Source: Candidatus Pacearchaeota archaeon
Lineage (GTDB): Archaea; Nanobdellota; Nanobdellia; Pacearchaeales; GW2011-AR1
Assembly (NCBI GenBank): GCA_017608305.1
Contig: JAFCGC010000006.1
Location: forward strand, 1-33,711
Direction of reading: 5' to 3'
DNA: 33,711 bases
Of this stretch, positions 6,355 to 14,296 are shown one piece after another. The position numbers and the translations under genes are program-made. Position 1 is the stretch's first letter. Every line of letters starts with the position of its first letter. Under the pieces are notes generated by a model. That model was not told where the DNA came from and searched no databases. It saw only the letters and a program-made list of their open reading frames with translations.

Positions 6355-6537
6355 TTATAAAACTTTTTCTTTATCAAATTCTAAATTTTTTTCTAAATTT
6401 TTATTTAATGTTTTAAGCTCCTGATAAATTTTATCTTGAATTATATTTTTCTTTTTAGTTTGATATCCACCATACCAAAGACCAGAAGTAACTGCAGTAG
6501 AACACAAACCCCAAAAAACAATATACTCTAATTCCAT
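6355..6537 (-). CDS. Small membrane-anchored coiled protein
   Basis: 60 residues. One N-terminal membrane helix (about 6-23, IVFWGLCSTAVTSGLWYGGY) is followed by a charged helical segment with heptad-like leucines (LKTLNKNLEKNLEF). The ATG lies 1 bp after the stop of the CRM-domain gene, so it is the last gene of the RuBisCO operon. No family is recognised. Confidence 0.65.
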   Translation of the reverse strand: MELEYIVFWGLCSTAVTSGLWYGGYQTKKKNIIQDKIYQELKTLNKNLEKNLEFDKEKVL

Positions 6538-6538
6538 T

Positions 6539-6772
6539 TTATCTTCTTCCTCTCTTTATTGTTATTGTATATCCAATTGAATTATAACTATATCTTGGAC
6601 CAAGTCTTTCTAATATTTTTATGCTAATGTCTTTTAATGCTAACCTGTCTCTACAATATGATTTTAACACAGAAATTTTGACTATCTTATGTTTTTTGAA
6701 ATGATTTTTTAGAGTTTCAATAAAACCTTCTGTTACTCCATTTTTACCTAGTTGAAGTTGTGCGATCGTCAT
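6539..6772 (-). CDS. CRM-domain RNA-binding protein (YhbY-like)
   Basis: 77 residues, the size of a single CRM domain. It has the GKNG loop (LQLGKNGVTEGFIETLKNHFKKH), then IVKISVLKSYCRDR, and a final beta strand IGYTITIKRGRR. Single CRM proteins such as bacterial YhbY associate with pre-50S particles, and archaeal relatives occur widely. The start overlaps the NFACT-R gene by 4 bp. Together with NFACT-R it suggests a ribosome-related pair carried on the RuBisCO transcript. Confidence 0.85.
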   Translation of the reverse strand: MTIAQLQLGKNGVTEGFIETLKNHFKKHKIVKISVLKSYCRDRLALKDISIKILERLGPRYSYNSIGYTITIKRGRR

Positions 6773-7134
6773 TTCCCAAACCTTTGAATATCAATTTTTT
6801 TTATTTTCATGATTTTTCTTTTTCTTACACCATAGGTTCCTAATGGCATGATTTTTCCTTTGTAAACATCTTTTCCAGTGAATACATGAACAATTACATC
6901 TTTTTTATTATCTCTCCAATCTTGGCTTTTTTTTGCACAAAATAAAGCACATTCTTTTTTATCTCCCCTTTTAGGTTTTTCAGTTATAATACAAAAAGGA
7001 CTTCCTGGTTTTGCAGTATGTATTATAATATTACTTTTACCCACAAATTCTTTTACAAGTTTTTCATTTGAATTAGCATCTTTTCCTGCTAAAATTTTTG
7101 TGCCTGATTTTGTGGTATACTCGCGATGTTTCAT
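6769..7134 (-). CDS. NFACT-R (DUF814) RNA-binding domain protein
   Basis: 121 residues that correspond to the NFACT-R domain alone: YTTKSGTKILAGKDANSNEKLV, then NIIIHTAKPGSPFCII, SQDWRDNKKDVIVHVFTGKDVYKGK and MPLGTYGVRKRK. In full NFACT proteins (RqcH, Rqc2/NEMF) this domain binds RNA on the large ribosomal subunit in quality control; stand-alone versions are known in archaea and bacteria but their role is less clear. It lies 10 bp after the RuBisCO stop and overlaps the CRM gene by 4 bp. Confidence 0.88.
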   Translation of the reverse strand: MKHREYTTKSGTKILAGKDANSNEKLVKEFVGKSNIIIHTAKPGSPFCIITEKPKRGDKKECALFCAKKSQDWRDNKKDVIVHVFTGKDVYKGKIMPLGTYGVRKRKIMKIKKIDIQRFGK

Positions 7135-7144
7135 AGAATTACCT

Positions 7145-8401
7145 TTACCCCCACTTTTTTAAAGCTTCTCTTAATTCCTCATGAGTTTTAGCATATGATT
7201 TTAGATTTTGTTTTTTCATTACAGCATCAACAGCTTGTCTCATTGCTTGTGCTCCTGCCCGAGTTCCTTGAGGATGTCCATGGACGCCACCACCTGCCTG
7301 GATGATTAAATCTTTTCCAAGATGTTTCACTAAAAATGGAATATGGCCTGGATGTAAACCTCCTGATGAAACAGGAAAAACAGGTTTAATTTTTCCCCAT
7401 TTTTGAGATAATCTTTTTTTAGTTGCTTTTACATCTTTCATTGAAATATCTTCTGCTATATCTTCAATATCTTCAATATCTCCTTCAAGTTTTCCTATCC
7501 CAGTTCCAATGTGAATCTGATCAACTCCAATTAATCTCGCAAAATCAGCTAAAACCATCATGCTTATTCCATGATCTGGATTTCTATCAAAGGCAGCATG
7601 CATTGCTCTATGTGCATGAATAGCTAATTTAAATCCAGCTTCTCTTAGAGTTTGAACAGCCGCCCAACCAGCAGTAATAATATCAACCATAACATATTTC
7701 CCTCCTAAATCTTCAACTAATTGTGCTCTTTTTATCATTTCTTTTGTTTCTGCTGTCACATTAATTAAATAGGCTTTTTTCTCACCTGTTTCTTTTTCAG
7801 CGTCATGCAATTTTTCAAAACTCCTTGCAAGCCTTTCTTCAAACATATTAAACTTCTGTGACGCGAGATTTTCGTCATCTTTAACAATATCACATCCACC
7901 TAACCAAGATTCAGAAGCAGATTCAGCATGATGCCTTGTTTTTAATCCAAGCTTTGGTTTAATAATTGTTCCAACAATAGGCCGATTTTTTATTTTCAAT
8001 AGTTTTCTAATTCCTAGAATACCATATTTAGGTCCTTTATATGATTTAAGAATTTTTTTAGGAAAACTAACATCTTCTAATCTAATTGATTGAACAGCTT
8101 TCATTCCTAAAATATTTCCAGCAATTGATGATAAAATATTTGGAACATTATCTGGTTCAAATAATTCATAAGGATAAGCAACTTTTATCCAATTCCCTTT
8201 AATTGAAAATACTTTTGCCTTTAGTTTTTCAACATAATCCTGAGACTTTACTTTTGTCCATGTCCCAACACTTGATTCTAATGCCACTGTATTTGCAGCT
8301 TTTTTTATGCTTAATCCTTTTGCTGGTTTAATTTTAAATAAACAAATAAGGTCATTATTTGGTTTATATCTTAGGTTTATAAAATCAAGTTCTTTTACCA
8401 T
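7145..8401 (-). CDS. rbcL: Ribulose-1,5-bisphosphate carboxylase, form III large chain
   Basis: 418 residues, slightly short for the family but complete. The catalytic residues are all visible: GTIIKPKLGL (Lys148 and Lys150), GGCDIVKDDENLASQ with the carbamylated Lys174 and metal ligands Asp176 and Glu177, HAHRAMHAAF (His264, Arg265), HIGTGIGKLEG with His297 and loop-6 Lys304, SSGG (Ser346) and QAGGGVHGHP. The short N-terminal domain and general character are those of archaeal form III enzymes. In archaea these act in nucleoside monophosphate salvage, turning ribulose bisphosphate made from AMP into two 3-phosphoglycerates. The partner genes AMP phosphorylase and ribose-bisphosphate isomerase are not in the window. 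It is first in an operon with NFACT-R, CRM and a small membrane protein. Confidence 0.97.
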   Translation of the reverse strand: MVKELDFINLRYKPNNDLICLFKIKPAKGLSIKKAANTVALESSVGTWTKVKSQDYVEKLKAKVFSIKGNWIKVAYPYELFEPDNVPNILSSIAGNILGMKAVQSIRLEDVSFPKKILKSYKGPKYGILGIRKLLKIKNRPIVGTIIKPKLGLKTRHHAESASESWLGGCDIVKDDENLASQKFNMFEERLARSFEKLHDAEKETGEKKAYLINVTAETKEMIKRAQLVEDLGGKYVMVDIITAGWAAVQTLREAGFKLAIHAHRAMHAAFDRNPDHGISMMVLADFARLIGVDQIHIGTGIGKLEGDIEDIEDIAEDISMKDVKATKKRLSQKWGKIKPVFPVSSGGLHPGHIPFLVKHLGKDLIIQAGGGVHGHPQGTRAGAQAMRQAVDAVMKKQNLKSYAKTHEELREALKKWG

Positions 8402-8436
8402 CTTTTATTTTAAGAATAAGTTTGAGTTTTTATACT

Positions 8437-8670
8437 TTAAGGTTTTTTTCTATTAGGATTTCTTAAAATCATCTCCCTTCTAACTCTTTTTGCATATTTT
8501 ATTAAAGTTAAATAATTTTTATTAATTTGGCCTTGAATTAATTTTTCCAGTTCTTCCCCTGTATAATCCTCTTTATTCCTAACCCTGTAAAATCCTGGAC
8601 AAGAGTTTTGCCCCCATCCATTACATCTAAGTGCACCAGTAACTTCTGCTAATTTAAGATTTAATCCCAT
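8437..8670 (-). CDS. Hypothetical small basic protein
   Basis: 77 residues. The N-terminal half has two cysteines and several aromatic residues (ALRCNGWGQNSCPGFYRVRN). The C-terminal half is helical and basic (LIKYAKRVRREMILRNPNRKKP). No family is recognised. It lies 36 bp upstream of RuBisCO on the same strand and may share its promoter region. Confidence 0.6.
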   Translation of the reverse strand: MGLNLKLAEVTGALRCNGWGQNSCPGFYRVRNKEDYTGEELEKLIQGQINKNYLTLIKYAKRVRREMILRNPNRKKP

Positions 8671-8753
8671 GATTTTTTAATGAAAAGAGATTATTTAAAA
8701 ATTGTTATAATGGTTAGAGTAAGTTTTATAAACTCACTATTTTATTTTCTTTT

Positions 8754-9095
8754 ATGGCACAGAAATTTGAAGAATTAAAATCTTTAATAGAAAAAGTATT
8801 AATTATAATTAAAAAAAATAAATCTAGATTTGAAAATTATGGTCATCCTATTAAATCAATAACTTCAGAAAGATTAGATCAGGTTGCAGGAGACCATTTA
8901 TTTGATGATTATCCAGAATTATTTGAAATGGAAGAATTAGATGGGCATCGCTTAAGAGAATATTTTCAAACCCCGGGATATCAACATGTTTTTGATTTGC
9001 ATGAAAATTTTCCAAAATTAATGGACTCTGAAGATAAGGGATATATAGAAAGAGTAAATGATGGAAGGAAAAGACTTGGCTTATCTCTTTTTTAG
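8754..9095 (+). CDS. Hypothetical acidic protein
   Basis: 113 residues with an N-terminal helix (FEELKSLIEKVLIIIKKNK), then an Asp, Glu and His-rich middle. There is no signal peptide or membrane helix. No family is recognised. A TATA-like TTTTATAAACTC lies about 25 nt upstream (8728-8738), which supports the ATG at 8754. It diverges from the RuBisCO side and converges with the small zinc protein at 9099. Confidence 0.65.
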   Translation: MAQKFEELKSLIEKVLIIIKKNKSRFENYGHPIKSITSERLDQVAGDHLFDDYPELFEMEELDGHRLREYFQTPGYQHVFDLHENFPKLMDSEDKGYIERVNDGRKRLGLSLF

Positions 9096-9098
9096 AAC

Positions 9099-9242
9099 TT
9101 ATTTTAAACAAGCAGGAAGATCCCCTGATTCGCGATGATGTTCAATACACTCACAACAAATTCCTTTACGCGAGCATCCTGGCCAGTCACAAGTACAACC
9201 TTCTAGATTAATTTCTTTGTTCGGGCATGATTTACGTGGCAT
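9099..9242 (-). CDS. Small Cys-rich zinc-type protein (DUF6485-like)
   Basis: 47 residues from the ATG at 9242 (MPRKSCPNKEI); an ATG at 9281 would overlap the upstream gene by 38 bp. The chain has CPNKEINLEGCTC, then CSRKGICCECIEHHR and GDLPAC. This spacing of eight cysteines with a His matches a family of tiny proteins found in bacteria and archaea (the CP..N..CTC.....C.RKG.CC.C...H...GELPAC pattern). Metal binding is likely; the role is unknown. It starts 1 bp after the nucleotidyltransferase stop. Confidence 0.75.
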   Translation of the reverse strand: MPRKSCPNKEINLEGCTCDWPGCSRKGICCECIEHHRESGDLPACLK

Positions 9243-9243
9243 T

Positions 9244-9768
9244 TTAGAAATATCCTTTTGTCCAGAATTCTTTTGGAACATCTAAAAATATTTGGTTCAA
9301 TCTTTTTCGATTTATTTTATTTTTGATTATGGAGATGAGCTTTCGATCTCTTTTTATTTTTGGTAATGGTCTTTTTTCTTCTATTAGACATTGGATTTTA
9401 GAAATAAACATCTCCTCAAAGCCAATTACTTTTAGAGTGTATTTTTTGTATTTTTTATTTATTTTTCTTTTAATAAATATCGTTGAAGATATTTTTGAGA
9501 AGTGAACATCAAAAGTTGTTTGTCTTTTTTTAAGACAAATCCATAAATATTTTTTTCCCACCGCTTTTTTGTTTATTTCTTTCCAACCCTTTTTAGTAAA
9601 ATCCTTTTTTATCTCTCTGACATCTGAAATTTTCGTAGTAAATATATCAATATCATTTGAGGGTTCAATATTAAAATATAAAAAACTTGCAAATCCCCCA
9701 AAAATAGCATAGTTCTTTTTTTTAGATAAATAGTCTATTATTTCTAAGATCTCTTTATTTAAGCTCAT
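9244..9768 (-). CDS. Nucleotidyltransferase-fold protein
   Basis: 174 residues. YAIFGGFASFLYFNIEPSNDIDIFT is the G-G-x-A ... D-I-D-I signature of the polymerase-beta/MNT nucleotidyltransferase fold, and FDVHFSK may supply the third acidic position. A segment like GFEEMFISKIQCLIEE follows, as in AbiEii or MNT-type proteins where a lysine after the E..... ISK motif is conserved. The substrate is unknown. No HEPN or antitoxin partner is beside it, so a toxin-antitoxin role is not supported. It overlaps the 3' end of cysS by 14 bp, so the two are probably cotranslated. Confidence 0.75.
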   Translation of the reverse strand: MSLNKEILEIIDYLSKKKNYAIFGGFASFLYFNIEPSNDIDIFTTKISDVREIKKDFTKKGWKEINKKAVGKKYLWICLKKRQTTFDVHFSKISSTIFIKRKINKKYKKYTLKVIGFEEMFISKIQCLIEEKRPLPKIKRDRKLISIIKNKINRKRLNQIFLDVPKEFWTKGYF

Positions 9769-11086
9769 TTTTCCTCACAACAACTCCCTTTTTTGAATCA
9801 TCAATGCCATACCCTAATTTTTTAATCTTATTTCTAATTTCATCAGCTTTCTTGAAATCTTTTTTAACTCGAGCAAGCTCTCGCTTATTAATTAAATCTT
9901 GAATGTTTTTTGGAATTTTTACTTTTGATTTTTTTAATAAATCTAAACCAAAAACTTCATCTATTTTTTTTATTGTGCCTAATTTTCCTTTGGCCTTTGT
10001 GTCTCTGATTAATTTCCACAAAACTTGCAATGCCCTTGGAGTATTCAAATCATCATCCATAGCATCTTCAAATTTTTTTAAGTAAGAGGAGTTTGTTCCT
10101 TTATCATGAATTTCAGAAATTATATTTTTTAACCGTTCATAACCTGCTTTTGCATTGTCTAAAGCTTTTTTAGAAAAATCAATTGGTTTTCTATATTGAT
10201 TAGAAATTACAAAATATCTTATCACCTTTCCATCATATTCTTTTAAAATATCTCTAATTGTTTTAAAGTTACCTAAGCTCTTTGACATTTTTATTTTATC
10301 AACATTCACCATCCCATTATGTACCCAATAATTAGCAAACTTTTTTCCATATCCTGCTTCAGTTTGTGCAATCTCGTCTTCGTGATGAGGAAATATTAAG
10401 TCTTGGCCACCGCCGTGAATATCAAAAGGCAAACCTAAAATTTTTTTTGACATTGCTGAACACTCAATATGCCAACCAGGCCTCCCTTTGCCCCAAGGAG
10501 AATCCCATGCAGGTTCACCAGGTTTTGAAATTTTCCACAAAGCAAAATCCTTTGGATTTTTTTTACCTTCTGTATTTCTGACCCGCACTCCTACTTTTAA
10601 TTTTTTAATATTTTGATGACTTAATTTCCCATAATCCTTAAATTTTGACACCTCAAAATAAACACCATCATCTTTAACCAAATAAGCATAACCTTTTTTT
10701 TCTAACAAACTCACAAGTTCAATCATTTGTTTAATATATTTTGTCGCAAATGGTCTAACATCTGGCTCTTGAATTCCAATTTCCTTATAATCTTCTAAAT
10801 GAGATTTGAGGTTTTTCTTACTTAATTTTTCAATACTTATTCCTTTTTTCTTTGCAGCATCAATTATCTTATCCTCTATGTCTGTAACATTGGAAACAAA
10901 TTTTACTTTGTATCCTAGAAATTTTAGATATTTTCTTAATACATCAAAAGATATTTGTTGCCTTGCATGACCTAAATGAGGGACTCCATTTACAGTGGGC
11001 CCACAAACATACATCCCAACCTGACCTTTTTTTATTGGTTTAAAAATTTCTTTTTTTCTAGTTAAAGTATTATATAATTTTAACAT
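9755..11086 (-). CDS. cysS: Cysteinyl-tRNA synthetase
   Basis: 443 residues, a usual length. MYVCGPTVNGVPHLGHARQ holds zinc ligand Cys28 and the HIGH motif as HLGH (37-40). WHIECSAMS and FPHHEDEIAQTE supply the remaining zinc-site and active-site residues, and KIKMSKSLGNF is the KMSKS loop. The C-terminal helical part ends in a segment (KKLGYGIDDSKKGVVVRK) typical of CysRS. It charges tRNA-Cys, so this organism does not need the Sep-tRNA route of some methanogens. The start is preceded by an AT-rich stretch with a TATA-like element. Confidence 0.97.
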   Translation of the reverse strand: MLKLYNTLTRKKEIFKPIKKGQVGMYVCGPTVNGVPHLGHARQQISFDVLRKYLKFLGYKVKFVSNVTDIEDKIIDAAKKKGISIEKLSKKNLKSHLEDYKEIGIQEPDVRPFATKYIKQMIELVSLLEKKGYAYLVKDDGVYFEVSKFKDYGKLSHQNIKKLKVGVRVRNTEGKKNPKDFALWKISKPGEPAWDSPWGKGRPGWHIECSAMSKKILGLPFDIHGGGQDLIFPHHEDEIAQTEAGYGKKFANYWVHNGMVNVDKIKMSKSLGNFKTIRDILKEYDGKVIRYFVISNQYRKPIDFSKKALDNAKAGYERLKNIISEIHDKGTNSSYLKKFEDAMDDDLNTPRALQVLWKLIRDTKAKGKLGTIKKIDEVFGLDLLKKSKVKIPKNIQDLINKRELARVKKDFKKADEIRNKIKKLGYGIDDSKKGVVVRKNELK

Positions 11087-11123
11087 GGGTAGATAAAGGT
11101 AATTTAGATTTTAAATTTATTCA

Positions 11124-11681
11124 TTAACACATAGCAGAAGTAAAGCCCCCAACATGAGTTAAATCAATGTAAGAAGTGTGAGTTTTCTTTGTGCCAGTGT
11201 CTAAATTTTCTTCTTCTAGGATTATTTTTAAAGTTGTTTCAGAAATTTTATCTGGAACATCTAATACCAAAACAGTTACTGTGTCTTGACCAGGTGATAA
11301 AGTTCCTGACCAATCTTGATCTAACACCCAATTTTTCACATTTGCTGTAGGGGCTCCTTTTAGACTTTCTATATTTTTGATTTTTAGATTATACTCTGCT
11401 TGAGATTTTATATTTGCAACACAAAAAATCTGTTTTTTCCCACCATCTCCAAGTTTGACATCCTGGCCTTTTTCACCCATACATTTTATTCCATAATCAT
11501 TAACACTAAATAATCCTTTAATCTCGTTAACCATTCCTTCGTTTATTTGATCTGTTAAAATAATTCCTGAGCACATGATTTTTCTAACAAACACTAAACC
11601 TAGAATTAATACTGTAACAAGTAAAACTATTGTTACAACAGTTCCCATAGACATTTCCATTGCCGCGCGTTTATTTTTCAT
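11124..11681 (-). CDS. Membrane-anchored extracellular protein, pilin-like N terminus
   Basis: 185 residues. A short basic start (MKNKRAAMEMSMG) precedes one strong membrane helix (about 13-33), the layout of archaeal class III (pilin-like) signal anchors, although no clear peptidase site is seen. The rest is beta-rich with LSPGQDTVTVLVLDVP, as in CARDB-like or Ig-like adhesive domains, and contains five cysteines. It lies 1 bp after the gene at 11683-11958. A surface role is inferred. Confidence 0.7.
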   Translation of the reverse strand: MKNKRAAMEMSMGTVVTIVLLVTVLILGLVFVRKIMCSGIILTDQINEGMVNEIKGLFSVNDYGIKCMGEKGQDVKLGDGGKKQIFCVANIKSQAEYNLKIKNIESLKGAPTANVKNWVLDQDWSGTLSPGQDTVTVLVLDVPDKISETTLKIILEEENLDTGTKKTHTSYIDLTHVGGFTSAMC

Positions 11682-11682
11682 T

Positions 11683-11958
11683 TTAACCTACAGGGAAATT
11701 TTGCATTCCAGTTAAATTAGCTGAAGCAAAAAACATTGTGACAACTATTGAGAGTATCATCACAATTACTCCTATCACTATCCCGATTGTGTTTAGTTTT
11801 TTTGCCTTCTTTGAAAGATTGTCTTTTTGTTTTTTACAATAGATCAACCCAACTATCCCTAAAACAATTCCTGCTAAAGGCTGTAGAATTCCAAACACAA
11901 TACTCACTATCCCAAGTATATATGCTATAAGGCTAAAATCTATCTTTTTATCAACCAT
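11683..11958 (-). CDS. Two-helix membrane protein (DUF4190-like)
   Basis: 91 residues with two hydrophobic helices separated by a charged loop (YCKKQKDNLSKKAKKLNTIGIVIG). The G-I-V-L-G-I-V-G-L-I-Y-C pattern and loop spacing resemble DUF4190 membrane proteins. The function is not known. It forms a two-gene unit with the downstream surface protein. Confidence 0.7.
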   Translation of the reverse strand: MVDKKIDFSLIAYILGIVSIVFGILQPLAGIVLGIVGLIYCKKQKDNLSKKAKKLNTIGIVIGVIVMILSIVVTMFFASANLTGMQNFPVG

Positions 11959-12015
11959 CTTTTATATTTGAAATAATCAAGCTGTTTTTATAAATGTTTT
12001 TAAAAACTTAATAAG

Positions 12016-12087
12016 TGGGGATTCGGGGAGTCGAACCCCGGACACCATGATCTTCAGTCATGTGCTCTCCCGCTGAGCTAAATCCCC
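12016..12087 (-). tRNA. tRNA-Phe (GAA)
   Basis: A 72-nt cloverleaf: acceptor GGGGATT/AATCCCC, D arm GCTC/GAGC, anticodon arm CATGA-CTGAAGA-TCATG with anticodon GAA, variable loop GTGTC, T arm CGGGG-TTCGACT-CCCCG, discriminator A. There is no intron and no encoded CCA. A TTTTAAAG box at 12112-12121 lies about 25 nt upstream and appears shared with the divergent gene at 12140. Confidence 0.97.
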
Positions 12088-12111
12088 CCACAAAAATTAT
12101 AACAAAAAAGA

Positions 12112-12121
12112 CTTTTAAAGC
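12112..12121. promoter_or_regulatory. Shared TATA box between tRNA-Phe and the gene at 12140
   Basis: The near-symmetrical ACTTTTAAAGC box is centred near 12116. Counting 24-29 bases leftward reaches the tRNA-Phe 5' end (12087), and 24 bases rightward reaches the ATG at 12140. One box at archaeal TATA spacing for both directions suggests a bidirectional promoter. Confidence 0.5.
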
Positions 12122-12139
12122 TTGTTGATTCTTATTTTT

Positions 12140-12460
12140 ATGCCATCAAGATGTTATAGTCAATTTCCTGAATGTGAAAAATTTGGTTATGTTATTGTTT
12201 CTGAAAAAGCAATTAAACATGCAAAATCCATTTTATATAGAGGAACAAAAATTGCAAGACCAAGAAAAATCAATTATAATAATTTTGGTTCAAGAAAAGA
12301 TCTTGATTTAAAAGGATGTTCTTTTGAACTTCAGATAGCAACACACCCTCATATAGAAGAAAAAGGGTGGAGTATTAAGACAAATACAGATGAAGCAAAA
12401 AAATTAGATAAATTAGAAGAATTTTTGGAGTTAAATGAATATTTAAAAGAAGGGAAATAA
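12140..12460 (+). CDS. Hypothetical protein
   Basis: 106 residues from the ATG at 12140 (MPSRCYSQFPECEKFGYVIV). A TTG at 12122 opens the frame earlier but would fall upstream of the expected transcription start. There is no signal peptide. The C-terminal part is charged and helical (EAKKLDKLEEFLELNEYLKE). No family is recognised. It is followed 28 bp later by another small gene on the same strand. Confidence 0.65.
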   Translation: MPSRCYSQFPECEKFGYVIVSEKAIKHAKSILYRGTKIARPRKINYNNFGSRKDLDLKGCSFELQIATHPHIEEKGWSIKTNTDEAKKLDKLEEFLELNEYLKEGK

Positions 12461-12488
12461 ATATAAAATATCCTTGCTTGTTCCTTTT

Positions 12489-12791
12489 ATGAATTTAAAT
12501 CTAGGAACATACGTTAAAAAATATAGTTCAGATAATTCAAAAAAAGCCCAAGATTTTATTATTATTAATGAGAATACAAGGATGAGGGTAGTTAATTATG
12601 CTTTTAACAATTGGAGAAGAGTTCTTAGTAATTTAGAGGTACCACATCATGAATATCTTGGAGAGGATGGTTTATTCATTGTTGACACTAGAAAAGAAGA
12701 TGCAAATGATCTTGAATTACATTCTTTGACAGAAGCAGGTTTAGGAAAAATGATTAAAAAACTAGACATACCTTTTGAAAATAAAATGTAA
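12489..12791 (+). CDS. Hypothetical protein
   Basis: 100 residues from the ATG at 12489; the frame also opens at a TTG at 12474. An AATATAAAATAT box at 12461-12472 lies about 22 nt upstream of the ATG and fits a leaderless transcript. The sequence is mixed alpha/beta with no cysteine or membrane helix. No family is recognised. Its stop codon overlaps the P1 helix of the convergent RNase P RNA gene. Confidence 0.65.
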   Translation: MNLNLGTYVKKYSSDNSKKAQDFIIINENTRMRVVNYAFNNWRRVLSNLEVPHHEYLGEDGLFIVDTRKEDANDLELHSLTEAGLGKMIKKLDIPFENKM

Positions 12792-13100
12792 GTTGGAAAT
12801 AGGCCAGCTTCTGTACAACTTCGTATTCGAATAGTTGTTGTTAACATTTGACTAAGCAGCTTAAAGCCTTGCACCAGTCAAGATGGCTGTTTCATCAAAT
12901 CCTTATCTTCAAAGTTCCACACAAGTTTCATAACTCAGATAAGACTGTGTCATTTCTGTTCCAGAGCTTTACCTCACAGCAACAATGCTTTCGCAAAGTG
13001 ACTTATAATTGGTGGCCGGACCTTCCTAAGAACTCGATATCGATATAAACGAGACCTGGCAATTTAATGTCTGAGTTCCTATGTTAACTATCCAACTTAC
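12788..13100 (-). ncRNA. rnpB: RNase P RNA
   Basis: A 313-nt RNA whose ends pair perfectly as P1 (GTAAGTTGGA at 13100-13091 with TCCAACTTAC at 12797-12788). The conserved blocks appear in the right order: GGAAGGTCCGGCCACC (13026-13011), CTGGAACAGAAATGACACAG (12964-12945), TGGTGCAAGGC (12876-12866) and the 3' block ACAGAAGCTGGCCTA (12814-12800). These correspond to the CR-I, CR-II/III, P10-12 and CR-V parts of archaeal type A RNase P RNA. It is the ribozyme that makes tRNA 5' ends. A TTTTAAAAAC box at 13130-13121 gives a start at the P1 5' end. Confidence 0.93.
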
Positions 13101-13120
13101 AAAAATAGAGGGGGAAAAGG

Positions 13121-13130
13121 GTTTTTAAAA
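13121..13130 (-). promoter_or_regulatory. TATA box of the RNase P RNA gene
   Basis: TTTTAAAAAC on the minus strand, centred about 25 nt upstream of the predicted RNA 5' end at 13100. Confidence 0.6.
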
Positions 13131-13148
13131 TTATCTTTTTGCTTTTTT

Positions 13149-13487
13149 TTAAAAAAGCATGGAAGATGTTGCACATCTTATTAGATATTTTGTGTTTCCT
13201 TTTCTGTCTTTTACTTCTTCAAATTCAATGTAATTAAGTGATGAATACTTTATTTCTTGGTCAATAAGAGAAGGAGTAATTATTCTTCCTTCTTCTAATG
13301 AAGAAGCAATTCCTGTTTGGTATAATAATTCTGCCATTTCGTCTAGTGTTTTTGTGGTTTTATACTTAAAAAATCCTAAAGCTTTTCTTTTGAATTTTTT
13401 TGCCCCATCTAGTTGTCTTTTTTCTTCAGTTAGGAATTTATCTTTTCTTGATGCTTTTGCAAAAATATTTTCTATTTTATTTTCCAT
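13149..13487 (-). CDS. Hypothetical protein, last gene of the palindrome-controlled operon
   Basis: 112 residues. The first third is Lys-rich and helical (KIENIFAKASRKDKFLTEEKRQLDGAKKFKRKALGFF). The middle (TLDEMAELLYQTGIASSLEEGRIITPSLI) could be helical. No membrane segment or known motif is seen. It overlaps the upstream gene by 11 bp, so it belongs to the five-gene unit 15077-13149. Confidence 0.65.
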   Translation of the reverse strand: MENKIENIFAKASRKDKFLTEEKRQLDGAKKFKRKALGFFKYKTTKTLDEMAELLYQTGIASSLEEGRIITPSLIDQEIKYSSLNYIEFEEVKDRKGNTKYLIRCATSSMLF

Positions 13488-13776
13488 ATTCTCCAGGATT
13501 ATGATATTCTCTAAAAGGACACCTTTTCAATCTCTTTTTATGTAAACTTGCTCCTTGATAATCAATTGTCTTTCTAAAGATTAGATCAAAAAAAGAAGTT
13601 TCTTCAGCAACACACAAATTTCCAGTTAATTTACAATAACCTTTTGGAAATCTATCTTCTATAAGCCCTGTTCCCCCAACAGGATCGAGTTTTTTTGCTT
13701 CTTTTATTCTCCTTTTTTCTTCCATATTAAGTATATCAACTATTTCTAGATGTTTGCATAATTTTTCAGTTGTCAT
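13477..13776 (-). CDS. Hypothetical Cys-containing protein
   Basis: 99 residues. Four cysteines (CKHLEIVD at the start, YCKLTGNLC in the middle, RCPFREYH near the end) with nearby His could form one metal or iron-sulfur site, similar in spacing to small proteins that end in a CP motif. No family is recognised. It overlaps its neighbours by 11 bp on both sides. Confidence 0.65.
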   Translation of the reverse strand: MTTEKLCKHLEIVDILNMEEKRRIKEAKKLDPVGGTGLIEDRFPKGYCKLTGNLCVAEETSFFDLIFRKTIDYQGASLHKKRLKRCPFREYHNPGEYGK

Positions 13777-14296
13777 TTTTATTTATTCTTAAAACATAGT
13801 TATTTAAAGGAGTTACAGGATGGCCCGTAATAAAATTAGTGAAATATCCTTCAACACTTTTATTTTCAAATTCAAAATCAAGTCTAAGGTAAGGATTTTT
13901 ACCCATTCCCATCTTGATTATATTAAATTTTCCTTGAATGGGTTTTCCGAGTTTTATGACTCTTTTAGGATCTTGATATATTCCCCTCATTTTTGTTTGT
14001 CCATCAAGCATAAGATTTCTCATTGTTGCAATATCTAATTCTTCTATATCATTTTCTTGAATTATTCTTTCTGTAATGGTGTAGGCAGCTTGGGAAATAC
14101 AAATATGTACTCCTCTTGGAGTCAAATAATTTACAATGTTTTCTTTTGCTACCAAAGGTTCCTTTACATTAAACTTAAATAATGCACTTTTTTTATCATA
14201 GTCTACTTCTAAAAGTCCCATATATCCTGGGAGATAAACATGCTCTGCTAAAAATTCAGATGTGCTTAGTTTTTCTATTTGTGATTTATTTTTCAT
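13766..14296 (-). CDS. Possible hotdog-fold protein
   Basis: 176 residues. The central segment YLTPRGVHICISQAAYTITERII looks like the long helix of a hotdog fold (thioesterase or dehydratase, for example FcoT-like proteins), flanked by beta strands that end in LRLDFEFENKSVEGYF. The resemblance is by eye only. The gene at 15130 shows a clearer hotdog pattern and answers to the same palindrome, so two acyl-chain-related enzymes in one regulon is a consistent but unproven idea. It overlaps the upstream gene by 4 bp. Confidence 0.6.
   Translation of the reverse strand: MKNKSQIEKLSTSEFLAEHVYLPGYMGLLEVDYDKKSALFKFNVKEPLVAKENIVNYLTPRGVHICISQAAYTITERIIQENDIEELDIATMRNLMLDGQTKMRGIYQDPKRVIKLGKPIQGKFNIIKMGMGKNPYLRLDFEFENKSVEGYFTNFITGHPVTPLNNYVLRINKNDN

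Noticed and set aside
9244-9768. Toxin-antitoxin role for the nucleotidyltransferase
   Set aside because: No HEPN or AbiEi-type partner is adjacent; the neighbours are cysS and a tiny zinc protein.
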